Source: Hippopus hippopus (lineage: Eukaryota; Mollusca; Bivalvia; Cardiida; Cardiidae). From it: DNA of 64,000 nucleotides. The notes beneath the pieces were generated by a model, which was not told the DNA's origin, ran no database searches, and was given only the letters and a program-made list of their open reading frames with translations. Location: positions 41,430,252 through 41,494,251 of the forward strand of contig OX328096.1 in NCBI GenBank assembly GCA_946811185.2, in the 5' to 3' direction. Made by a program: the position numbers and the translations under genes. Of this stretch, positions 61,601 to 64,000 are shown in pieces (position 1 is the stretch's first letter; every line of letters starts with the position of its first letter).

Positions 61601-63902
61601 TGCCACATTGATACAGGAAGTGGCACAGTTCATAAATTGATATCAAAACGTGCGTTCGACTTCCGCTTTTCCCAGTCGACTTCGATGCTTACTACGTCCC
61701 CGATAATACGCGAATAAAATGTTGGAGCCTCAAGTTGAGCTACATATGATGATTTTTGAGACACTTTAATTTTTTTTGAGCAAATGGCTCAAGTGGCGAA
61801 CGGCAGCGCGGGCCCTGAATCATCTGGTGGTCACTGTGACCCTGACCTTTCATGGATTAACTTTAAAATCGATAGGGATCATTTACACTCCAACATGAAT
61901 ATCTGTACAGAATGTGAAGGACCTAGGTCAATTCTGTGTGCAGTTATCATCTGGACAAGGTTTGGTCTATATATCATTAAGTTGAAGGCCACTGTGACCT
62001 TGACCTTTGATGGATTAATCTCAATATCGATAGGGATCATTTACACTCCGAGACGAATATCTGTACAGAATTTGAAGAACCTATGTCAATTCTGTGTCTA
62101 GTTATCATCTGGACAAGGTTTGGTCTATGTATCATTAAGTTCAAGGCCACTGTGACCTTGACCTTTGATGGATTAATCTCAAAATCGATAGGGATCATCT
62201 ACACTCCGAGACAAATGTCTGTACCAAATTTGACGAACCTAGGTCAATTCTGTGTCTAGTTATCATCCGGACAAGGTTTGGTCTATATGTCAACATGTTG
62301 ACGGTCACTGTGACCTTGACCTTTGACTGATTGACCTCAAAATCAATAGGGATCATCTACACTCTGAGACGCATGTCTGTGCCAAATTTGACGAACCTAG
62401 GTCAATTCTGTGTCTAGTTATTATCCGGACAAGGTAAGGTCTACCGACCGACCGACCGACGGACGGACTGACAGACCGACCGACATTAGCAAAGCAATAT
62501 ACCCCCACTTCGTTGAAGGGGGGCATAATAAAGTAACGTTAGTCACTAAAGATCAATCTGCTGTCTGACTTTTGATCCACATTTCAACCATAAACACTAC
62601 TGACTGTACATGTATTTGTTTTTTAAGAGCGATTTAGCTTATTTTGTTTATTCAGCAAAATGTTTCTTAGACTTACCCTTCCTTGAAATCCCGCTTACTG
62701 ATGCATTTCTCAGCACCACTCTTTGGATTGACAATACAAAATTCCTTGTGGTCACATTTTGTTGTCTTACATTCTGAAATAGTTACATAAAGGGGGAAGT
62801 ACAGTTAATCAATCCAACAGAAAAATCTCTAAGGGCAAAGAAATTACTTTTAACCAATCCAGATTGTGTGCTAAAGATCATAGGTGGGCCGGGATATTGC
62901 TGAAAGAAACTTTGCCTAAATCTATCATCATAGCAAATATGAACCAAATCTGTCAGATTGTTTCAAAAGTATGAGCTCTTAGAAACTTTAAACATAAATG
63001 TGGATCACTACTCCAACTCAAACACCGACACTGAGGGTGTTCAATTGCTCTACCTGGCTTTTGTCCAGGTGAGCTGTAAAATCATGATTTCAAACAGATC
63101 TATGAAGAGTCATCTATGTAACTTGACATAATTCAACAGAGAAAAACAAATCGCAAAGCCTCTTCAAAATTCCTTTCTAACTTTCAGTTGCAAGATTAAT
63201 TTTAGATGAACATAAATTAAGAAGAATAATTTTCATATTCATTTACATATTCCCAAATATTGATTGTAAACAGATTGTGAAAAAAATTCTAAATTGCATT
63301 TTAACCCCACACCAAACAACACTGAGTTTACACACCCTATAAGAAGGAGGTATTTGAAAACAGTATGGGGAAAGGAGAAATGATGTTAACAAGCACTTTC
63401 TTCTTTTCCCAAATGCATTCCACCCTTTTGAAGACAAATCTTATCAGCTGAGTTTTCAAATGCAAACCTCATTATCGTTCTGTTTTGCCCTGTGAGATGT
63501 TTCTACAATAGATCCGTCACTGTATACAATTTTGTCATCTGGTATAGAGTTAACCCATTACCACACAAATACCAAATCTTTTCATACAAAACACCTGAAA
63601 ACATGTTGAGAAAAAGGTGCTATTGCTCCTTTTTAGAAATTTTCTTTTCTTCCTTTTCCTTCTTTCTATAACCAGAATGATTTTGAAAGTGTTTATTAGC
63701 AAGACAAAACCTGTTGTCTCTAGGTCTTAATCTTGTAAATTCTTCACTAGTAATCAGCATTTTCTCCATTTCCCACAATATTTTCTGAAGCCCCTTTCCT
63801 CTGGGTCAATCAGGATTGTTTGGTAAAATGTAAATTGAAAGGGAAGTTAAACATACCATTCTTATGGCTTTTGGGAAATTTCATCCAACGGTCATGCTTT
63901 CC
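37636..63902 (-). CDS. SPOCK: Testican (SPOCK)-like extracellular proteoglycan, 3' part of gene
   Basis: Secreted matrix calcium-binding protein of the SPARC/testican group. Exons in transcript order: 63902-63857, 62772-62677, 59209-59181 (tentative), 50176-49993, 44305-44254, 42423-42058, 40437-40231, 39429-39391, 38922-38788, 37673-37636. Domains: follistatin-like EGF part (CKTTKCDHKEFCIV.. KCISK); a long basic, His-rich spacer; a SPARC extracellular calcium-binding domain with CLCSKSVMWEFRKQD, an EF-hand (DKNSDGQLARGEW) and CCCFQDTG; then thyroglobulin type-1 (CDKEGYFEREQC, CWCVD). The start and signal peptide lie beyond the right edge. Phases agree except between 59181 and 50176, which implies an unseen exon where testicans carry a Kazal module. 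The tail after the thyroglobulin domain is short and lacks the acidic glycosaminoglycan region. Confidence 0.88.
37712..37952 (-). repeat. GAGCCATGCTCTG MITE, inverted
   Basis: GAGCCATGCTCTGTGAATAG left; TTTTGCCAGAGCATGGCTCA right; CAGCATGCACAGGCTGACAT inside. Confidence 0.8.
38285..38506 (+). repeat. TTAA MITE
   Basis: AACACACAATCCTGAGCTTT start, GAAAATGCTGGTGACCAGCA palindrome, GTGTTGTAAAATGTTAA end. Confidence 0.85.
38788..38922 (-). CDS. SPOCK: SPOCK-like exon, thyroglobulin type-1 domain
   Basis: 135 nt, acceptor CTGTATTACAG, donor TGTG|GTAAGT, phase 1 at both ends. It encodes VPRCDKEGYFEREQCHKSGD and CWCVDINGNPIENTKTKGKA NC; the QC and CWCV signatures of thyroglobulin type-1 repeats are present. 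Confidence 0.93.
39391..39429 (-). CDS. SPOCK: SPOCK-like small exon
   Basis: 39 nt, acceptor TTATTACAG, donor GGAG|GTAAGA, phase 1 at both ends. It encodes VAPCLEKKMHSQG, matching GGLPCQNEMNRIQK of testicans. Confidence 0.82.
39905..40127 (+). repeat. TTAA MITE
   Basis: CTCTTACCAGAAGAAAAGAA start, GAAGCTAGTCATAAGCATTT palindrome, GTATGGTAAAGGGTTAA end. About 100 bp from the EF-hand exon. Confidence 0.78.
40231..40437 (-). CDS. SPOCK: SPOCK-like exon, EF-hand part
   Basis: 207 nt, acceptor TGTATTGTAG, donor TACAG|GTATGG, phase 1 at both ends. It encodes CLCSKSVMWEFRKQDISVDG, CMKSLLKSCDKNSDGQLARG and EWCCCFQDT. The DKNSDGQLARGE loop has calcium-binding EF-hand spacing. Confidence 0.92.
40438..42057 (-). 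other. SPOCK-like intron
   Basis: Only MITE remains recognised: 41440-41560 (CACTGTGGGATAGGAGAGAC, AAGCATTTCTCCTTTTCCCA) and 41870-41978 (AATCTCCTTAACTTTAGCC, TTTGTCATCTGGCAAAGAGT). 40480-41400 shows nothing beyond AT-rich DNA. Confidence 0.5.
42058..42423 (-). CDS. SPOCK: SPOCK-like exon, start of SPARC-type domain
   Basis: 366 nt, acceptor TCTTACATAG, donor TCTC|GTAAGT, phase 1 at both ends. It opens with ECRATELSELKKRLIGWFDV, aligning with ACTDKELRNLASRLKDWF of testicans. A His/Arg-rich insertion (HHRQNHHSNLKHHDR.., RGHHKLGHQGHPRQH) follows, much longer than in vertebrates. Confidence 0.88.
42832..43076 (+). repeat. TTAA MITE, cluster member 1
   Basis: TTAACTCTTTACCACAAGGC to TTGTGTGGTAAAGGGTTAA. 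It carries an extra palindrome half (CCCTGGTAACCATCATTTCC). Confidence 0.9.
43073..43290 (+). repeat. TTAA MITE, cluster member 2
   Basis: Shares TTAA 43073-43076 with member 1; GTTAACCAGCATGTTCTCTC palindrome; ends GAAAAAGAGTTAA. Confidence 0.85.
43470..43762 (+). repeat. TTAA MITE, cluster member 3, with a preceding half-copy
   Basis: A right-end stub (GAGTCATTAAAACTTGGAAC to GCAAAGAGTTAA at 43530) is followed by a full copy at 43534-43762: TTAACCCTATACCACACAGC, perfect GAAAATGCTGGTTACCAGCA core, GTGGTAAAGAGTTAA. Confidence 0.88.
43759..43980 (+). repeat. TTAA MITE, cluster member 4
   Basis: Shares TTAA 43759-43762 with member 3; GAAAATGCTGGTTACCAGCA core; ends GTGTGGTAAAGGATTAA. Confidence 0.9.
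43984..44214 (+). repeat. TTAA MITE, cluster member 5
   Basis: TTAACCAAACGACAAAATCT to GTGTGGAAAAGGATTAA, complete palindrome. Members 4 and 5 share the unusual GAAATTTGTTTTGGGAAGGG variant, so one probably arose from the other. It ends 40 bp from a SPOCK-like exon donor. Confidence 0.9.
44254..44305 (-). CDS. SPOCK: SPOCK-like exon
   Basis: 52 nt, acceptor AACTATTACAG, donor ACATG|GTAAGT, phase 0 to 1. It encodes DVEAKQDAMFKEATNEH. The donor lies 40 bp from the end of a cluster of five MITEs. Confidence 0.78.
44351..44610 (-). repeat. GAGCCATGCTCTG MITE, inverted
   Basis: GTGAGCCATGTTCTGTGAAA left; CTTTTGCCAAAGCACAACTC right; CAGCCCACGCAGTTCATGCA inside. Confidence 0.78.
44859..45087 (+). 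repeat. TTAA MITE
   Basis: CTCTAAAGTTATCAAATGAT start, GATGCTGGCTACCAGCACTT palindrome, GTTTGGTAAAGGGTTAA end. Confidence 0.82.
45088..46135 (-). other. SPOCK-like intron, no recognised feature
   Basis: AT-rich. Faint MITE traces at 45215-45360 (GTATTGTGGGGAAAAGGTAA, TTTGTCACAACATTTTC). Nothing else supported. Confidence 0.4.
46136..46352 (+). repeat. TTAA MITE
   Basis: TTAACCACACAAACCTGTGT start, GAAAATGCTGGTTACCATCA palindrome, GTGAAAGGGTTAA end. Confidence 0.82.
46408..46655 (-). repeat. tRNA-derived SINE, inverted
   Basis: Reverse complement shows the A box GCTCAGTGGTAATG, the B-box-like GATTCGATCCTCAC, a body with GGACAAGACACGTCAGAGCC and a tail ending in (CCAT)n at 46410-46440. Confidence 0.88.
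46808..47026 (+). repeat. TTAA MITE
   Basis: TTAACTGTTTACCACATGCC start, GCTTATTACCAGCACTATTG (broken palindrome), GTGTAGTAAAGGTTTAA end. Confidence 0.8.
47755..47966 (+). repeat. TTAA MITE
   Basis: CCAACAACCCTGAGAAAGAA, AAAACATTGTGGGAAAAGAA, GTGCAGGTAACCAGTATTTT, CTTTGGTAAAGAGTTAA. Confidence 0.78.
48163..48390 (+). repeat. TTAA MITE, degenerate
   Basis: TTAATTATTTACCAAACCTT start, ATCATGCTGATTACCAACAG palindrome, CATTTTGTACAAGGGTAAG end. Confidence 0.75.
48602..48830 (+). repeat. TTAA MITE
   Basis: TTAACCCTTTACCAGACGAC start, GAAAATGATAGTTACCAGCA palindrome, TGTGTGGTAAAGGGTTAA end. Confidence 0.88.
48827..49064 (+). repeat. TTAA MITE sharing TTAA with the previous copy
   Basis: TTAACTATTTACTGTATGAG start, GAAAATGCTGGTAACCAGCA palindrome, GCGTGGTAAATGCTTAA end. 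The 340-bp repeat begins a few bases later. Confidence 0.87.
49071..49408 (-). repeat. 340-bp dispersed repeat, copy 2 (inverted)
   Basis: Reverse-complement copy of 1694-2030 inside a SPOCK intron. It sits directly after a TTAA MITE (48827-49064). Confidence 0.85.
49687..49923 (+). repeat. TTAA MITE
   Basis: TTAACCCTTTACCACACAAT start, GAAAATGCTGGCAACCAGCA palindrome, GTGTGGTACAGAGTTAA end. 70 bp from a SPOCK-like exon donor. Confidence 0.9.
49993..50176 (-). CDS. SPOCK: SPOCK-like exon, basic/His-rich spacer
   Basis: 184 nt, acceptor CCAATTTTTAG, donor GTGAAG|GTATGG; phase 2 in, phase 0 out. It encodes RRLFRQFHKEKKYLKDQTQI through HHKKHKKQQHVK, charged and probably helical. It precedes the SPARC-type domain. 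Confidence 0.8.
50220..50432 (+). repeat. TTAA MITE, left tip missing
   Basis: TTCAGACTTGTACAAATTGA, GAAAATGCTGTTTACCAGCA palindrome, GCTGGATTAGAAACACTGG. Confidence 0.78.
50578..50815 (+). repeat. ACAAGAGCACCACATGCGGG repeat, copy 1
   Basis: ACAAGAGCACCACATGCGGG, TACCAATGCC, AAAAAGGGGCATAACAGTGT and AATACTTTGATGGTTATCTG. Other copies at 54652-54870 and 63918-64000 (runs off the edge). Confidence 0.8.
51114..51329 (+). repeat. TTAA MITE
   Basis: TTAACTCTATACCAAACGAT start, GAAAATGCTGGTTACCAGCA palindrome, GTCTGGTAAAGAGTTAA end. A second, truncated copy follows at 51343-51460. Confidence 0.86.
51775..52020 (-). repeat. tRNA-derived SINE, inverted
   Basis: Reverse complement: GGGTCCTGGGTGGCTAAGTG (A box), GGCCCCAGGTTTGACCCTCA (B box), GGGCAAGACACTTAAGAACC body, tail of ATTGATTGATTGGTTGGTTG-type repeats at 51778-51808. 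Confidence 0.88.
52085..52795 (+). mobile_element. Truncated pearl-like element, family 1
   Basis: Diverged 145-bp units matching 30982-32600 (GACCTAGTTTT.., CTTTCATGAGTACTGGAC, TGTGGCCTTAGAAAGTACA). Both termini and the microsatellite are missing. Confidence 0.75.
52910..53012 (+). repeat. Partial TTAA MITE
   Basis: TTTCTCCTTTTCTTTCATGT to TTGTTTGGCAAAGGGTTAA; right half only. Confidence 0.65.
53013..53775 (-). other. SPOCK-like intron, little recognised
   Basis: A GATCAGACTGC-type palindrome at 53490-53590. Otherwise nothing supported; a possible donor at 53145-53160 was examined and rejected as an exon. Confidence 0.4.
53780..53960 (+). repeat. TTAA MITE, internally deleted
   Basis: GTACCAGGTGACAAATTTAA, GGTTACCAGCATTTTCTCCT, TTGTGTGGTAAAGGATTAA. 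Confidence 0.72.
54652..54870 (+). repeat. ACAAGAGCACCACATGCGGG repeat, copy 2
   Basis: AAATAAGAGCATCGCATGTG, GGTACCAATGCTAGGCTACA, AAAATGGGGCATAACTGTGT and AAAATAGTTTGATGATTATC. Confidence 0.78.
55195..55400 (+). repeat. TTAA MITE, degenerate
   Basis: TTAACCCTTTACCAATAATG, GGCTTTTGAAAACATTGTGG, TTCACAAGGTGTTTTCAAAT. A short stub also lies at 55092-55150. Confidence 0.65.
55404..56131 (+). mobile_element. Pearl-like element, family 2, copy 2
   Basis: Start ACAAGAGGGCCATGATGGCC and GCTCCACTGGCTAA; end GGCCTTTGGCCACTGGAGCT. 165-bp units (GTAAAACTTGTGACCCCC-like at 55704, 55804, 55971), then CACAGACAGACACACGACGG. The closing hairpin lost one pair (CCACTGG for CCAGTGG). Confidence 0.85.
56205..56425 (+). 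repeat. TTAA MITE
   Basis: CAACCCTTTATCAAAAAAAA start, AAATGCTGGTGACAGCATCT palindrome, GTCTGGTAAAGATCGAGTTA end. Confidence 0.78.
56594..56815 (+). repeat. TTAA MITE
   Basis: CAACTCTTTACTACATAGTC start, GAAAATGCTGATAACTAGCA palindrome, CTTTGGTGAAGGATAAA end. Confidence 0.82.
56970..57192 (+). repeat. TTAA MITE
   Basis: AACAATTAAATCTAAAAGGT, GAAAATGCTCCTTACCAGAA palindrome, TTGTGTGGTAAAGGGTTCA end. Confidence 0.82.
57189..57422 (+). repeat. TTAA MITE abutting the previous copy
   Basis: TTCACTCTTTACCAAATGAC start, GAAAATGCTTGATACCAGCA palindrome, TTTATGGTAAAGAGTTG end. Confidence 0.85.
57553..57960 (+). repeat. Two degenerate TTAA MITEs
   Basis: 57553-57735 (CTAAACCCTTTACCACACAA, GAAAATGCTGCTAACCAGCA) and 57770-57960 (GGTTTAAACAACTGACATTT, TTGTTGGTTACCAGCATTTT). 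Confidence 0.72.
58220..58420 (+). repeat. TTAA MITE, degenerate
   Basis: TTTTAACTCGTTTAACATTT, GAACATGCTGGTAACCAGCA, TCTACTCTATCAAAGACTAA. Confidence 0.68.
58704..58950 (+). repeat. TTAA MITE with duplicated right arm
   Basis: TTAACCCTTTACCACATAAT start, GAAAATGCTGGCAACCAGCA palindrome, a second TTCTTTTCCCACAATGTTTT block at 58875, GTGTGGTAAAGGGTTAA end. It looks like a join of A-end and B-end halves of two copies. Confidence 0.85.
59181..59209 (-). CDS. SPOCK: SPOCK-like candidate microexon
   Basis: 29 nt between TTTTCTGCCTCAG and GTCAAG|GTACAT; phase 1 in, phase 0 out. The reading GNFMMKDEVK resembles the KGNVAQKHW stretch that follows the EGF part in vertebrate testicans. Very short, so tentative. 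Confidence 0.4.
59310..59445 (+). repeat. TTAA MITE, truncated by the next copy
   Basis: TTTAACTCTTTAACAAACAA, GAAAATGCTGGTAATCAGAA; the remaining right part was replaced at the TTAA of the following copy. Confidence 0.75.
59442..59671 (+). repeat. TTAA MITE, near-consensus
   Basis: TTAACTCTTTACCATACAAA start, GAAAATGCTGGTTACCAGCA palindrome with intact arms, TTGTGTGGTAAAGAGTTAA end. Confidence 0.92.
59774..59987 (+). repeat. TTAA MITE
   Basis: ATAACCCTTTACACAATCCA start, GAAAATGCTGCTAACCAGCA palindrome, TTCGGTGAAGAGTTAC end. Confidence 0.82.
60000..60300 (+). repeat. Two partial TTAA MITEs
   Basis: 60010-60150 (AAAAACACTGTGGGAAAAGG, CTTTCAATTTGGACAAGTCT) and 60172-60295 (CCCTTTACTAAACAAAAAAA, ATGTGACTCAAATGATGAGA). 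Confidence 0.65.
60301..60730 (-). other. SPOCK-like intron, no recognised feature
   Basis: AT-rich. No exon, repeat termini or palindrome could be supported here. Confidence 0.4.
60735..60967 (+). repeat. TTAA MITE, diverged
   Basis: TTAACTTTGTTGCCTGGTGT start, AATATTGGTTACAAGCACAT palindrome, CTGTTTGGTAAAGGTCTTAA end. Confidence 0.75.
60968..61775 (-). other. SPOCK-like intron, no recognised feature
   Basis: No exon seen. CG-containing stretch at 61640-61720. A ~60-bp segment at 61190-61250 (GACAATTTCTGATTGACTAA, CCATTCATAAATTGTG) resembles 12160-12230 and 42600-42660 and may be a further low-copy repeat. Confidence 0.4.
61780..62535 (+). mobile_element. Pearl-like element, 159-bp tandem units (family 3)
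   Basis: Four units of about 159 bp, each with CACTGTGACCTTGACCTTTG (61830, 61988, 62146, 62306) and AATTCTGTGTCTAGTTATCA. Then (GACC/GACG)n at 62444-62484 and the hairpin TACCCCCACTTCGTTGAAGG with GGGGGCATAATA. Confidence 0.85.
62677..62772 (-). CDS. SPOCK: SPOCK-like exon, follistatin-like EGF part
   Basis: 96 nt, acceptor ACTATTTCAG, donor GAAG|GTAAGT, phase 1 at both ends. It encodes ECKTTKCDHKEFCIVNPKSG then AEKCISKRDFKE, matching the CxxxxCxxHKVCV...CVSRK pattern of testicans. Confidence 0.85.
63300..63556 (+). repeat. TTAA MITE
   Basis: TTAACCCCACACCAAACAAC start, GAAATGATGTTAACAAGCAC palindrome, CATCTGGTATAGAGTTAA end. Between two SPOCK-like exons. Confidence 0.8.
63553..63835 (+). 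repeat. TTAA MITE, disrupted
   Basis: TTAACCCATTACCACACAAA start, AATCAGCATTTTCTCCATTT, TTGTTTGGTAAAATGTAAA end. It shares its first TTAA with the preceding copy and ends 20 bp from the SPOCK-like exon at 63857. Confidence 0.75.
63857..63902 (-). CDS. SPOCK: SPOCK-like exon (N-terminal, first in window)
   Basis: 46 nt, acceptor TTTTTTAG, donor GAATG|GTATGT, phase 0 to 1. It encodes GKHDRWMKFPKSHKN, comparable to the W/F/Y-rich N-terminal region of testicans. Confidence 0.65.
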
Positions 63903-63917
63903 CTAAAAAAGAAAAGA

Positions 63918-64000
63918 AATAAGAGCACTGTGTATGGGTGCCAATGCTTGACTGCAGTTGCTTGATTTTCAGTGAAAATTTTAAGTCAGAAAAGGAGCAT
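63918..64000 (+). repeat. ACAAGAGCACCACATGCGGG repeat, copy 3 (runs off window)
   Basis: AAATAAGAGCACTGTGTATG, GGTGCCAATGCTTGACTGCA and CAGAAAAGGAGCAT, cut by the window edge. Confidence 0.72.

Overview
The window looks like animal nuclear DNA, most likely from a bivalve mollusc. It is AT-rich, its genes are split by GT-AG introns, and it carries several dispersed repeat types that I associate with bivalves. These include elements with tandem 145-165 bp units followed by ACGG-type microsatellite and a terminal hairpin ('pearl'-like architecture), and palindromes with a GCCTGCGC..GCGCAGGC core. I cannot name the species from the sequence.

Five protein-coding genes can be assembled by hand from splice sites with matching reading phases. 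(1) NDUFS6, minus strand, exons at 5286-5158, 863-810 and 154-35; its last exon lies off the left edge. It encodes the zinc-site accessory subunit of mitochondrial complex I. (2) FAAP24, plus strand, 5534-13855, divergent from NDUFS6 across 247 bp; it encodes the Fanconi anaemia core-complex/FANCM partner. Its third coding exon is split at a TA by a 1000-bp mariner-derived element. (3) A small secreted ten-cysteine protein of prokineticin/astakine (colipase-fold) type, plus strand, 16037-20294. (4) A three-finger C2H2 zinc-finger protein, minus strand, 29256-21588, convergent with gene 3. (5) A testican (SPOCK)-like secreted proteoglycan gene, minus strand, from beyond the right edge down to 37636. 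It has a follistatin-like EGF segment, a SPARC-type calcium-binding domain and a thyroglobulin type-1 domain; no Kazal exon was found.

The rest is introns and intergenic DNA dominated by repeats. The main family is a ~220-240 bp miniature element with a ~66 bp central palindrome and ends reading TTAA-CYCTTTACCA; I counted roughly 60 full or partial copies. A second ~260 bp family starts GAGCCATGCTCTG. A third is a 269 bp two-hairpin element (18607, 28688). There are also pearl-like tandem-repeat elements (30982, 35301, 52085, 55404, 61780, fragment at 8640), tRNA-derived SINEs (33243, 46410, 51775), two candidate TIR elements (4083-5040, 25436-27030) and one ~340 bp sequence present in inverted copies at 1694 and 49071.

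The genes do not form a pathway. The notable functional points are the shared NDUFS6/FAAP24 promoter, the transposon inside FAAP24 that could be spliced as an in-frame intron, and the loss of a zinc-ligand cysteine in NDUFS6.
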